Made by a program: the position numbers and the translations under genes. Shown piece by piece: positions 35,561 through 47,949 of a DNA stretch of 64,000 bases (its first letter is position 1; every line of letters begins with the position of its first letter). The stretch is from positions 1,399,501 through 1,463,500 of the forward strand of contig JALPQD010000088.1 of NCBI GenBank assembly GCA_023101885.1. Direction: 5' to 3'. This DNA comes from Typhlomys cinereus. Its lineage: Eukaryota > Chordata > Mammalia > Rodentia > Platacanthomyidae. The notes under the pieces were generated by a model. That model was not told the origin of the DNA, ran no database searches, and saw only the letters and a list, made by a program, of their open reading frames with translations.

Positions 35561-37342
35561 TTCAATGGCTTACTCTGATACAGCTACATGTTATCAAGGG
35601 AGAACTATTTCTTTTGGTTCAGTTTAGTGAGAGATTCCGTTTTGAGCACCCTGGAAATCATAGGGACAATATTCAATATTTGTTGAATAAATAAATAAAT
35701 AAGGCTAGATCCTTCCCAGAGTCTCCTTTGATCCCTTCTTTTAGTAATATCCTCACTTTTCTCTAAGTCCTTTCTCTTAGTAAACACTGTTTACAAGGAA
35801 AAATAAATCCCAGGACAAATTAATTTTGGCCTAGAGAAGATATTAATTCTTGTAAATACACCCAGAGATTGGCAAGCAGACATGACAGGAATCTAATGTA
35901 GCAGTGGTTTAAGGATCCCAGAATGGCTGTTTTCCTCTTCATCTTTCATCTCAACTCCCTACTGTGTTACCTGTGCTTTCAGGAACCTTGTCTATGTTTT
36001 ACGAAATGTGGCTTCTGCCAGCCCCAGGCCTACATTCAATCAGCTTAGCTACCAGAAAAAGAAATCCTCTTCTCTGGGAGCCCAATGGCCACTGCCGAAT
36101 CCAATCTGCTGGACCTGTGTGAAACTGAGGAAACACACTGATTTTCCAGACCTAATTCACCCTCCACTTCTGTCACCTGACACAAAGTCTGTGTGTTTTC
36201 TACTTAGAATGAGTTTTTTAACACAGGAAAGAAAGCCCATTTAACTGAAATAAGCAAGAAAACTAAAAATAATGAGAACTAATTTGATCCATATTCAATT
36301 TTAATTGCAATTGTTTTTGAACAGTTCTAACTCATAACCCTTTCTAAGTGGTAGACATATATACCAGACATAGAAAACTGCTAATTCCTGTGCATTTTCT
36401 TGTTTTTAAACCAAATCCCTATTTGTCACCTTTGCACAGTATTTTGTGAATAAGTGGGCAAATGAACACATGAATGAATGATTAGTGGATTTTTAATTCT
36501 TTGGTATAAAATGAATGGGGTATTCCAATTAGACTGAAAATATGCCTGTGTTCTAAAGTGTGACTTTAATATGAATCTAACATGCTTCTATATCATATAA
36601 CTTAGGTATGTCATAGGATATTCCATTTATGTTTCTGTAAATGAACATTTTCTGCTCATCTAGAAATATGGTCTCAGAAAAATTTCCTCTTATAATGTAA
36701 CATAGAACTGCTAATAAAGCTAAACAGCTAAATTCTGTTCCCCTGCATAGAGGGACAAAGCAAATGAGGATGCAGGAGGATTTTCTTATAATCACATGAC
36801 TATAATCTTAAACAATTTACATAAAGACTTTCCAAACATAATTCCAAACATAATGCAGTTTTACAATTGCATCCACAGAAACAGGATCAGCATTGAGAAA
36901 CCTGAAATCATTGTAGTATGAATTCTCTCTCTTTTTTCCCCAAACCCTTTCTCCTTCTTGATGACAATTGCTTAAATCTATCCTAAAAACCTTTCATAGT
37001 AAATTCCAAAATTTCTTCTAAAATAAAAAAGGAAGAAAAGCAGTAAAAATATTTGAAAATATATAATTTATCCACCACCATCTCTAGCACTATTTGTAGT
37101 TTTTTTGGTTTTGTATTTCCTCTTATTAAAGAAAAAAGAGAAAACCAAAATAAAAAAACACTCAACAATGTATTGTGAGCTCAGAGAGACATTGAGAGCA
37201 ATCAATTGATGAGACAAATGTGAAGGTTGCAACTGATATTTTTAAGAGTGAAATTATTATAATATATATGAAAACAATAAATCCATCTATATTACATTAT
37301 ATTATATTATAATATAATTATTTATATTATAGTGACAGGGAG

Positions 37343-37345
<3 letters not shown>
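35561..37345. other. Unassigned DNA
   Basis: No gene. 35940-36250 is less AT-rich and looks non-repetitive, but its frames are short. An (AAAT)n run lies at 35685-35702 and an AT-palindromic stretch at 37290-37332. Confidence 0.5.

Positions 37346-37391
<46 letters not shown>
37346..37391. repeat. (GA)n microsatellite
   Basis: Uninterrupted GA run of 46 bases following a strongly AT-palindromic segment. Confidence 0.95.
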
Positions 37392-37394
<3 letters not shown>

Positions 37395-37699
37395 GTCATA
37401 GTGTCATTTAAGTCCAAAATAGTTTTCAGGTATATTGGTACTTCCCAACACCTAGTATCATCACAGATAACAAAAATAGTATCTTACTTGAGTAGTCATG
37501 TTGATGCTGGTATAAACAGGCTCACTCTTAGTCTTACCCTATGGAAAAATGACAATGTAATTATGATCAGTGCATCATACTTGACAGGGAGGGCAAAGGA
37601 GTAAACAACTGTCTTAAATATTTCTCATGCTTTTTTATCATTACTTCATAGTATATTTCCCTGGTGACTTTTATTTTAGCATTTTTCTTACTAACAATG

Positions 37700-38640
37700 T
37701 TTGTTACCTGAAAAATTACATAAATGTGCATAATGAGTTCCAGTTGTTCCCCCTCCCCATCATTTCTTTCTCCTTCCCATCCTTGCCAACCCCTCTTCTG
37801 TTTTACAAATCTCTTTCCCATATCCATAATTTTTAGTTTAGTTTGCGTCCCTCTGTGTTTAGCCAAGACTATCTGTATGACCATGGACTTGGATCTGACC
37901 ATTTGTATCTGGTATGTTTTCTAGTGTGTGCACTTCTCACAGAGTCTATCAGCTATCAAGAATTCAGCAAGAGGCAGTAGGGCTCCACGTGCTCCATACT
38001 TACAAATTGCCATCTCTTGTTCAGGGTCAGTCTTGGGTAGGTAACCACAGTTTTTATGATCTCATGATTTCTATTGCCATTATTTCACAAGCCATTATTA
38101 AATGGTTTATGGCAGCCCTTTTCCCTGTCTCTGAGTCTTACATTCTTTTGCCCTCCATCTTTTGCAGTTATCCTGATCTTTGAGAGAGCTGTATGGATGT
38201 ACTATTTAAGACTGAACTTCTTACGCATCCATTTGGTTTCGTCTTTGTTCACTGCAGAAAAGAAGATTCTCTGATTAAGGTTGAGAGTATCTTTTGTCTA
38301 TGAGTGCAAACAAATATTGAGCTGACTGATGCTGTGTCAATTTGAGTAAACTGCTCTCCCATTGTGTAAGACCTTCCCAGTTTTGGATCAGGATTTTAAT
38401 ACCACATGTGAATTCCATGTTGTAGAGTTGACTTCAAATCAAGGCATAGAGAGATTGCTTATGCCAATAACAGTCATGCCACTATTTTATCAGTGGACAT
38501 ATCTTACCTAGCAAATTTGTCCATAGAATTTATATATGGATAAGGTCAATGATGCTTATCTCCAGCAATCTGTATAATAATACCATTCAACTCAATGAAA
38601 GCTAGCTGACTGAGTGGCAACTTCCAATTGTGCATTATTT
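37700..38640 (-). mobile_element. Old L1 3' UTR (Lx-like), antisense
   Basis: The plus strand shows a pyrimidine tract with 'gttgttccccctccccatca' (37743-37762). Blocks typical of the long 3' UTR of old rodent L1s follow: 'gcagaaaagaagattctctg' (38255-38274) with 'ttaaggttgagagtatc' after it, and 'tcatgccactattttatcag' (38474-38493). The same block order occurs at 61.8-62.4 kb. No ORF2 remnant is recognised beyond 38640. Confidence 0.6.
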
Positions 38641-39169
38641 TAAAAAGTATGACTTACAAGACAGTTTTCAGCAGATCTTTCTAGAGGTATTTCTGAAAAA
38701 GGCATTATTATTATCAGAGGCAGTGATAGCTCCATACTTGCCGTTACTGAACATTTTGTGGTGGAACAAGATGTGAAGCAGAAATCAGTGATGTAAATAA
38801 TCCTGACCCTGTGCAGGCTGGATTCTTGTGCAGTATTTAATAACAAATGTGTAAAAGCACAAAATATAATGAAGAAACTTAAAAGCAGCATGGTCTATGT
38901 TAGATTCAATGTTAAATCCTAGACCCTGGGCTTGATTCTGAGCACTACAAAAGAATCAAGCTATTAACTTTTTTTACTCTTGTGTATGAATTTTTAAAGC
39001 AAAGTGCTATTTAAATGTCTGACAGGTTAAAAATGAAAAGTTCATGAAAAAATTATAGTAAGCTAAGGTTAACTTATTATAGCATAAGAAAAATGTTCTT
39101 ATTTTTAAATAAATGAAGTTGGAGTAGCCTAAGTGTGCAATGCATATAGAAATCTGTGGTCATGAGATT
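38641..39169. other. Unassigned DNA with a possible ID remnant
   Basis: 'ccctgggcttgattctgagcactacaaa' split around 38924-38951 resembles the 3' half of an ID SINE. It is too short to call separately. No gene. Confidence 0.35.
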
Positions 39170-39298
39170 GATATGGAAGAGGAAGGTGGTTCTTGATTTG
39201 AACACAAGGCTAAGATATTGGTGAGGTGGTGAGTTCTAGGTCAAGACTACATAAAGAAATCCTGCCTCAAGCCAAAAAAAAAAAAAACAACAACAATG
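39170..39298 (+). mobile_element. B1-type SINE 3' part with poly(A)
   Basis: 'gagttctaggtcaagactac' and 'ataaagaaatcctgcctcaa' followed by A14 match the 3' half of a B1/proto-B1 unit. The 5' half is poorly preserved. Confidence 0.5.
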
Positions 39299-39424
39299 GA
39301 GAGAACAAATAAAAAATCAGGTGCTATGTATGGTGATGCATACTTATCACTTGCTAATTGACTTACCAGAAGAATCCTCCTACAAGCCTTCATTTATGCT
39401 GAGTACTTTGTACAAGGGTATCAC

Positions 39425-39512
39425 TGCTTCTCTTTTTGGAGTTCTGGAAATTGAATCTAGGGTCTTTTGCATGTGAGGCAAGTGGTTACCACTAAGCTAC
39501 AACTCCAGCCCA
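39425..39512 (-). mobile_element. ID/B4-type tRNA-derived SINE, antisense
   Basis: 'gaaattgaatctagggtctt', 'ttgcatgtgaggcaagtggt' and 'taccactaagctacaactcc' followed by 'agccc' are the antisense B box, loop and A box of an ID-like head. Confidence 0.55.
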
Positions 39513-41825
39513 GCACTGTTTAGCTTTAATACCATATTTATCTTACTTTCCCCAAGCTTATGCATATTCAGATGCATAAATATTTGCTAGTGTTCATAGT
39601 CACTGACAGTATTCAGTATACCAATGCAGTGTCCAGTTTCTGTGGAGTGATAAGCTGCATTATGTGGCCTAAGTTTGTAGGGTACCATTCTATTGGTCCT
39701 TAACGTCTATGATGTTCCCACAAGAACATAATCACCTAACAATGCATTTCTCAAAATGTGTCCTTGTGATGAAGTGGTTTGTGACTGTATATAGAATTTG
39801 AAAAGCCTATAAAGACTCAAATCATACATAATTTGAACATGTCTGAAATCCTGCTTTCGTTCTCACTAATTATTGTAATTTTCCATAGCCTCAGAATGAA
39901 ACCAAGCATCAAAGACTTCATTGAGTCTTTGTTGAGTAAAAAAAAGATAATAAAACAGCCAGATCAGCAATTCTCAACTACTTATAACTTTTACTTTCTT
40001 TACTAAATACTACAAAGGGAGCAATATTCAAATCCAATTAAATCATATGCTCCAGAAGTACATGGAAAGTTTATTTATTCTCTAAATGAGGCTTGTGAGA
40101 GACAATTAATGAAGTGATGTGTTAGAATCTATAAAAAAGTATAATTCCATTGTCCAGGTATTATCATTTAATTACTGTGACTACTGTCTCAATTTAACCA
40201 ATGTTTTAAAATGGTTTTTCATAGCAACTAGATAAAAAAAAATGAGTAAATTGACAAGGACCCAATAGTTGAAATCAAGATGTTATTAGATGCAATTGGC
40301 TATACTTTATATGCACACTTTTAAAATATATTTTGATCACTTTTCTAGGGAATTTTGCCTGTTTTTAAACTGCTATTTTAATAATATTATTCTTGTAAAT
40401 TATTTGCTGTGCTAGTTTCAAGTAGGGCCTTACATATGCTAGACAAGCTCTCTTTCTCTGACCAGAACATGCCATACTGGATTATATTGCCACTGCTATT
40501 TCACCTCACTCATACGCAAAGCATCCATGTGGTTTGACTATACTGCATTGGTTCTGTGCCAATCAGCATCATCATCTAGTTGCTCAACAAGTCCATTTAA
40601 AGGCAATCTTTACACAGTTGTTTAAACCATTTAAAGTAGAGTTGTAGTTTTTGTTGTTTTTTTTTGCCATAATCATCCAACTATTCGAATTGCAATATTT
40701 TAATTAAGTAATGACCATTTTCCTATTCTTGCAATCTGCAATTGATGTATAATTATTAGGAAAGTAATATTTGAAAGCCAGTAGTCATAACCTCATATTG
40801 AAGCATTGCATTAATGCTCTCAAAGAACCAGCTTTATATTCTCATTCGTCATTGGAGTTTGGCAAGGAAGTTCACAGATGTCATAAGTTGCTTATAACTT
40901 GCTTAAGACATAAAATTCCTCATTGCTGGTGACAGGAACATTGTTTCCTGTCTGCCTGCGTGAACCCGCCCCCTGGACTTCTTCCCATCTTGATTCTTGT
41001 GCAAGGAGAGCTTCGTGATTGCATTTCTCTAAGACTCCATAAACAGAAAATGTGGCAGTGGGTATGAACACGGAAAAGCCTTCTGTTCTTGTCACTTTCA
41101 TTTTTGAAGCTGAGCCAACATGGATTTGAACAGCCTGATTTTTCCAGCTCGCAGTGGGGTAGAATCAAAATAATGTCTCCTGTTGAGCATTTTCCTCCCT
41201 TCAAATGCTGTGAAACAGTTATTACCATAGAATGTGAATTTATTATAGTGATACAAAGAGTGATGAGTGAAATAAAGTGAGAATTTAAAGATTAGTCACG
41301 CTAAGCTACAAAGTCCTTGTTGTCCCAAATCTCTGTCCACTTAGCATGATGTACATTTCAGGGTCAGAATAACAGCAGCCAGCACAAATGTGGAAATTAG
41401 ATACTGTCTATTGTTTTGAAAAATTTGAATGAAGACAGCTTACAGGATGCAGAAACAGTTAATACAGAAACACAGTCGGCTTGCTTTCTGTCCCCATATT
41501 ATCCTTACATAGATTTGCAATCCACAATAACAAAAGAAAAATCCTCTGAGTTGCAGTTGTGTTTTTAATGATATAGTGAACTCCCCAATATCTACTATGT
41601 TCTGGCACAGAATTGATCTCCCTAATGCTTTTCATAGAGTTTTTTTCCTCCCATCACTGTGCAGTTTGTCTTGAAAAGTAGATAACTGTTATGACCATTT
41701 CTTCTTTATCTGGAGAATAAAGATTTAAAACAATGAGTCATTTTCTTTTTTATTGAATTTTGCTTAAGAAAGCTATTTGGATAATAAAGAATGTACTATT
41801 AATTCCATTAAATTATTAACTTAGA
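39513..41825. other. Unassigned DNA
   Basis: Mostly AT-rich. The part 40890-41270 is less AT-rich and looks non-repetitive, with overlapping antisense frames of 69 and 102 codons and no recognised domain. No gene is called. Confidence 0.45.
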
Positions 41826-41980
41826 AGTATGCATGTTCATGCAAGCTTACATGGGTGGAAGTCAGAAGACAACTTTTGTATGCCAATTTTTCCCATCTAC
41901 CATGTGGGCTTTTGGGGATACAATTGAGTTCTGGGAAAAGGTACCTTCCACACTGAACTATCTTGGTGTCCCTCATCTCC
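41826..41980 (-). mobile_element. B3/B2-superfamily-like SINE, antisense
   Basis: 'gtatgcatgttcatgcaagc', 'ggaagtcagaagacaacttt', 'ctaccatgtgggcttttggg' and 'gatacaattgagttctggg' follow the antisense order of rodent B3-like SINEs. Old copy. Confidence 0.5.
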
Positions 41981-42184
41981 AAATTAAAAGCAAAAATATT
42001 AAAGAAAAACCAAAGTCATCTAACTGAGTTTTCAAATACGCACCAATCCAAGTTTAAATAGATAATTTTTCTACTATACCCCCTTTGTTATGAATTTTAC
42101 TTTAAATGGAGCTTTCTGATGTAGTTCTAGTTGGTCTAGAAGAAAATATGTAGCTTAGACTATCATTTAATCAGAGAAATCTTC

Positions 42185-42240
42185 CTTTCTTGACCTTCTG
42201 AGTGCTGAGATTACAGATGTGTGCCACTATGTCCATATAA
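42185..42240 (-). mobile_element. B1-like SINE fragment, antisense
   Basis: 'gaccttctgagtgctgagat' and 'tacagatgtgtgccactatg' match the antisense 5' part of B1. Confidence 0.45.
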
Positions 42241-42394
42241 TTACTAATGATTTAATTTTTATATATCTATAGATTTAAAATTCTGTAGACATCGCTAAAC
42301 GCATCTTACTTCAATTTTTAGTCATATACTATTACATAATTATCATGTTTTGCAATGATAAATGTATATTTTGTGTCTTTTTTCTTGCTTTTTT

Positions 42395-42545
42395 TTGTTT
42401 GTTTGTTTTGAGACGCAGTCTTACTCAGTAGCCCAGAATGGTCTAGACATTATTATGTAGCCCAGGCTAGCCTCAAGTTCACAGTCTTTCTTCACAACTC
42501 CTTGATTACTAGGATTTTTAAGTGTGAGCTACCAACCTAATCTAT
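42395..42545 (-). mobile_element. B1-type SINE, antisense
   Basis: After a T-rich tail (42378-42409), 'gagacgcagtcttactcagt' and two quasi-repeated blocks 'agtagcccagaatggtctag' and 'tgtagcccaggctagcctca' reflect the internal duplication of B1. It ends with 'aagtgtgagctaccaacc'. Old copy. Confidence 0.6.
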
Positions 42546-45500
42546 TTTCTTAAACAGAGCCTGCCTGGTCTCTCAACTGGGTCCTTAAAAGTATGAAATT
42601 GAAAGTTAAAAACATAGCAAATAAAAACACATTTCCATATGGATCACAATCTATTCATACTTGAAATTCTGACAATTTGACTATCTCTAAATTTTGAAAA
42701 CAAAATGTAGGATTGTTTAAGATTTTTGTTCTAGTCCCTCATCTTTGCATAAAATTCCTGAGCAACTGTAGTCAACTATTTAATATCTCACATAAAAAGG
42801 TGAAAATAGCACTATTTCTTCATCTTTTCTCTTATCAATTATGTGTCCAAATCAGAATGCCTCACAAAATGCCTTGCAAATGGCAGCAAATAAACAGCAT
42901 TTCTGTTTATTCACTATGTTCTACTGAACATACATTTCTAGTAATTCTGCTAATAGTAATCATTCAAAAATACTCATCTACTTATATCCCCAAAGCAGTC
43001 TTAATATCTCTTGAATGTGGTTTCTACAAGCAACACTAAAGCGGACCTTAACAGACAAAGCAAATTACTCTTAATAATAAACATAATTTACCAAAACAAT
43101 TATATTTCAAGAATTCCCAGCAACAAATTAATCCAAATTCATTTTTTCTCTCTAAACAGAAGTTATCTATTGACAAGTGATTGGGTCAGGCTAGCATAGG
43201 TTTGTACTTTCTGAGTACCTGACATTTTAATCATAAAAGAAATTTTATATATTTGAGTCAGTGGCATCTTGCTTACATTTGTAGATTTTGCAGAAATATG
43301 AATGTCTTTTAGAAAGATTTAGAAGAAATAACTTAATTTTGAAACTGGATGTTTTCTGTTTCTGTTCTTTCATTTCTCACCCATTCTTATCATATTATAT
43401 TTGTGACTCTAGGCAAATTAATTGTAGTTGCATTTCTTTGACTGCAAAATGAGCCAATAATTCTGTCTTCCTTTAATTATATTTATGAAACTAAAGCAAG
43501 TCATTTCTCAACAAGGACCTTTTAAAGACACTGTTGGATATTTAGCTGCTATTCTGTGTATTCATACATTGATAATCATTGTATAATATCCAACTCTTCC
43601 ATAGTTATCTGTTCAATACTGTTACCATGGAAGGTTGTAGCATTCCTATTATAAAGAAGACTGGAAATAATCTAGGACAAAGGTTGAGGAATAGATGGGT
43701 ACACAAATCGCATTGAGAGAGCTTCCAGATTGCTGAATGTAAAAGGTGTAAGGGATAGTCAGAGGAAAGGAATTAGGAAACATGATGTTGTACCAAGCTT
43801 ATATGGCCAAAAAAACATCTAAACAGTAAGGTAGGGGCAAAATTGTCTAATGGGACAGGACAAGAACATGGGTTCTTCAGGTGTGACATTGTCCTACTAA
43901 GAATTAAGACATGGCAGGGGTTATCATGAAGTCTGCACTTGTAAGATCCCTAGTAATTGTAACCAGGAGAAGAAAACAAGACCATGAAATGTTCTGCTCC
44001 CTCATGGAGTTATGTTCTTATAGACATTGGGGAAAGTTGTCTTTACTTTCTTCATAAATGAATTCCCTTTAAAAGAGAGTAATGACAGCTAGCAATGAAG
44101 TTGTTTCAATATCATTCTTTCAATTAACTCTTTAGTTCTCACCATTCTATACAAAGCTTACCAAAAATATGAAGTCTAATATAGCAGGGTTGGTTGATAA
44201 CAAAGAACTGTGGTTGTTGAAGTTCACTAGCTGCAACAAAGGCAAAGATGACGATGGCTAAGAGTCAACAGCAATCAAAAATACATTTTTCAGTTACAGA
44301 TGATGGGTTCTGCTTTATCTGATTTGGGGAAAGAAGTGGTGAAGGAGACTTGAGAGCAGCAAATGTTTCTGGCGCTTTAAGTTCAGAGATATTCACAGGG
44401 TATAGATGTCATTATTGTTAAAATGGAATAGAAAAGTAGGGATATTGAAATGCAGGATTTTGTATATGAATAGATTGAATGGTGCTTATGAGAAAATTAA
44501 ATAAAATTATCTATAATGATGATAGACTTCAAAATATGAGAAATAGTATTTCTTAATATAAATGTTGGTTTAAAATTGTCATAGGCAACCTCTATGTACT
44601 GAGTGGATCCCCATTCTTATCATATCTGGGTGACACTGGGATATTGCCTAATTAGAAAATGATGATTGTAATACATCCTAATTAAGCTCTTTCAAGAATA
44701 AAATGGCTCTGGGGTGACCTGAATAAATGTGATTTTGCCTGTATGATTAATTTAAATAATCATGAAAAATAGATTGCAAAGTAAAGCAGTTCCTAACTAG
44801 TACAAGAATCACTGCATTGTAAGATGAATATAAGAGAAATCCAACATATTTAAGTGTGTGTTACTTGTGCTCTGTGTTTTTAACACTTGTATATTATATC
44901 CTGGAAGATTTTTTTGTTTGTATTTTGTCTTTTTCATTTTTTGTTCATAAGTCTTATATATACTCTCCAAGCCCTAACATGCCAGATATATTAAACTCCC
45001 AGCTCTAAGAGGGGTGGACATGGCTATGGAAATTTAAAACTATTGTTACGACCCATAGTTTTAAGCATGATTAAGAGTTTTTCTTAATGTAATTGAGGAA
45101 GTTTATTACATTCTGTTGTTGTTTTATTTTATTAGTGATGGAGACTTTGTATAACTTCTATGTCAAGATTTGTTGCTAATGGTTTTCTGCTGCTTCACTT
45201 TTCCTATTGGAGAAAGAGTTGGCTTTAAAGAAAGAGCGATGCGTAACTTTATGATGCTCAAATTTGGCTTGCACTTCCAGGTCAATTTCTCTAAGTTTTA
45301 AAGAAATTTTTAATTTTATTACTGATCCTTGTAGAATATCCTAAAGCAATGCCCTTACCCATCTTGACTTATTCAATACTTTGAATAAAATGCAGATGTG
45401 GGCAAAGAATTTGCCAAATAGATAGTGAAGGTGAAGATCAACTGGGGAGTGTGAGTGTGTGTGTGTGTGTGTTTTAATGAAGTGGGTTGCAGATTTCTTT

Positions 45501-45616
45501 CAGGCTTGAGAGATTAAAGAGAGAAGACGCTTTCTGCTCTTTGAGTCCAAATTCTTTCTGGCATCTGTTCCAGAAGGACTCTTTACGCTGATTTAAATAC
45601 TTAAAATAATAATTAA
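42546..45616. other. Long unassigned AT-rich stretch
   Basis: No gene and no repeat called. A (TG)n microsatellite sits at 45451-45472. The longest frame (42713-43039, plus, 108 codons) lacks any domain. Confidence 0.5.
45451..45472. repeat. (TG)n microsatellite, short
   Basis: GT/TG run with one early interruption. Confidence 0.9.
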
Positions 45617-45627
45617 TCAAAAATAAT

Positions 45628-45840
45628 ATTTTTATTCAATTTGGGATCCATCATGGACCGCATCCACCTCCTCCTTGTTTACTCTCTCTTGGGATTCAGA
45701 GGCTCTGCCCTACCAGGACCAGAAATGCAGGCCGCCCCCGCTTCCGCCCGGCATCTATATGTGGGGTCTAGGATACGAACTCAGGACCTTCTGCCTCCAA
45801 GACAGAGGCTTAACCCCTGAGCCACCTCTCCAGCCCCCAT
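45628..45840 (-). mobile_element. Dip-like SINE, young subfamily, antisense
   Basis: The antisense head is at the right ('acgaactcaggaccttctgc', 'ggcttaacccctgagccacc', 'tctccagccccc'). The body matches the copies at 57.65 and 59.31 kb, including 'aggctctgccctaccaggac'. An 11 bp target duplication TCAAAAATAAT lies at 45617-45627 and 45841-45851. The CA-rich tail is missing, so about 60-80 bp of the usual 3' portion is absent. Confidence 0.85.
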
Positions 45841-45851
45841 TCAAAAATAAT

Positions 45852-46354
45852 TTTGATTTCACTCTACTTTATAGAAAAAAAATCTTCTTTTTTAGGACTC
45901 ACAAATTCTGCAATTAGTTTCATAAAATTTTTATTGTATGTTCTATGTATGGGTTATAATGTAAGACATTTGATGTTTGTCTCAAATTGCTATGTTGATT
46001 TTAGAGTAATATCATTATAAATTACAATGCTACTGTCTCACACTGCTGCAGATTCTTAAAAAATAATCCGACATTTTTATTTCCTTTAAGCTTTCCCACA
46101 GATCTTCGACAGAAAAAAATCACAGGTAAGAAGTCAAAACTGACAAGATTCATTATTAAATACTGTTTCTCTACCAAGACTGCCATAATAACTCAATGTC
46201 ATTGGCCATTGAATTCATTTAATTGCTCCCTCAAATAACTATATATGGATTAAGTCTCAGACACCACTTTGTTTAAAAACCTTTGTTGAAGTGATCCTAA
46301 TGTGCATTATATTTAAGAATACCTGAAGTTGTCTAAGGTGTTTATGTCAAGAAT
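45852..46354. other. Unassigned AT-rich DNA
   Basis: Nothing recognised. Confidence 0.5.
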
Positions 46355-46560
46355 TGGTTTGGTGGGACAGCAAGATAACTCAGCAGCTAAGGTACCTGTT
46401 TCCAAACCTAATGATCTGAGTTTGTTTCACACAAGCCTACATAGCCGAAGCAAATAAGTGATTTCTGAAAGTTGTTTTCTGCCTATTACATACATGTCAT
46501 GCATGGCATGTACGGACATAGTTGTGTTTTCTGTCTCTCTCCATCTTTCTTCCTTTCTTC
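46355..46560 (+). mobile_element. B3-like tRNA-derived SINE
   Basis: 'gacagcaagataactcagca', 'ctaatgatctgagtttgttt' and 'ttctgaaagttgttttctgc', then 'catgcatggcatg', follow the sense order of rodent B3. It continues into a CT-rich tail (46530-46590). It is older than, and distinct from, the Dip-like SINE at 46868. Confidence 0.5.
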
Positions 46561-46867
46561 CTCCTCTTCTTCTCCCTCTTTCTATCTCAAATAAATAAAC
46601 CAAATATTTTTAAAAGATAAATAAGAAAGAAGAAGAGAGGCACAGAAAAGAAATAACAAGCATAAGATCATATGCATAGGTACTGATAGGTCCAGTAAGG
46701 AAATGGAGGCAAAGAGCTGCTGGTTTAATTACTAATGATATTTTATTTGAAAGGAAGGAAGGCTGTGAGGCATGCGAAGTCAATTCTAAACTGTACTAAG
46801 AGTTGAGGTTCATAAGTAATAAGGAAAAAGATCTTGAGGATGTAAATTCTTATATTAAAAAGTTATG

Positions 46868-47143
46868 GGGCTGGAGAGGTGGCTCAGGGGTTAAGCATCT
46901 GCCTTGTAGGTGGAAGGTCCTGAGTTCGGATCCTAGACCTCACGTATAGACGCCAGGAGGAAGCTGGAGTGGCCTGCGTTTCTGGTCCTGGTAGGCGGAG
47001 CCTGTGAATCCCAGGGCAGATAAACAAGGAGGAAGTGGAGGCATCCGTGGCAGTTCCTGAATTCGCTCATGGTTACACACACACGCGCGCGCACACACAC
47101 ACACATGTGCGCACACACAGACAATTGAATAAACAATAAAAAA
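46868..47143 (+). mobile_element. Dip-like SINE, young subfamily
   Basis: The tRNA-like head is 'ggggctggagaggtggctca' with A box 'tggctcaggggttaagc' and B box 'ggtcctgagttcggatcc' (46916-46933). The body carries 'ggtaggcggagcctgtgaat', a CA/CG-rich tail (47074-47119) and a terminal 'aattgaataaacaataaaaa'. An imperfect target duplication (AAAAAGTTATGG at 46857-46868, AAAAAGGTCATGG at 47139-47151) brackets it. Both Pol III boxes look usable. Confidence 0.85.
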
Positions 47144-47294
47144 GGTCATGGCATAGAGTCATAATCACAGACAAAATTGAAAGACTTATACATTAGTAGC
47201 TAACTTACAGGTGGAAGTCCTGGAAGATATCTATTTGCAATGAAAGTATACTGGAGAGAAAAATGTTTAGTTTATTCAAGTCAGAAATTAGAAA

Positions 47295-47500
47295 TTGGTC
47301 TTTGTGCTAGGATCAGTGGTTAAAGTCTTGTCCCACAAGCAAGAAGACCAGATTTTGAATTGCAGATCCCAAAGAGATTCTGTGTGGGAGTATGGTGGTC
47401 TACTTGAAATTCCAGCCTGGAAGGTAGAGACCTGTGCCAACTCATAAGTGATTATACCAACACACATGCACCAACTTCCACACACATGCACGTTACAATA
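47295..47500 (+). mobile_element. tRNA-derived SINE, old, Dip/B2-like
   Basis: 'ggatcagtggttaaagtctt', 'gtcccacaagcaagaagacc' and 'ttgaattgcagatccc' resemble A and B boxes. The body is short, ending in CA-rich sequence and 'tgcacgttacaataaagaag'. Heavily diverged. Confidence 0.4.
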
Positions 47501-47949
47501 AAGAAGGAATAAGGAAAAAGAACTTTGTCCTTAAGGCTTGATAGTACTCTTAGAACAGAAGTGCTATTAAATTGTGGAAAGCTGAATAATTTGATATGCT
47601 AAGTGTCAAAAAAACTGAATGATAATTGTTCAAAGCATTTCAACAAAGTCCTGATGCTTTAAAATACTAAGTCATTACACAGATGACTTGACACCGTGTT
47701 TTACTGATTCTATAACACATATCTTTAAAGAATAAGATCTATCATAGCACCTCCAAATTTTTCCTTTACTCTCAATACTTGGTTCTTTATTTAAGTTTGG
47801 GAAAGCAGTTGAGGAAAAACAAAATTAAAAGATTATAAAATTACTATGGTCTTTTCTTGACACTTTTTGAGTTTAGTGGCTTTTGTAGGTGTATTATTTA
47901 GCTTGTAGGTTTTGGTGGTATTATACTTCCCTTTTGTCCTCTGGGACAT

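Noticed and set aside
37346..37391. CRISPR-like or regulatory array at repeated tracts
   Set aside because: All regular arrays here are mono-, di- or tetranucleotide microsatellites without spacers.
46916..46933. A true tRNA gene at the A/B boxes of the young SINEs
   Set aside because: Only the internal Pol III promoter boxes are tRNA-like; no cloverleaf with acceptor stem can be completed and the unit continues into a SINE body with a tail.
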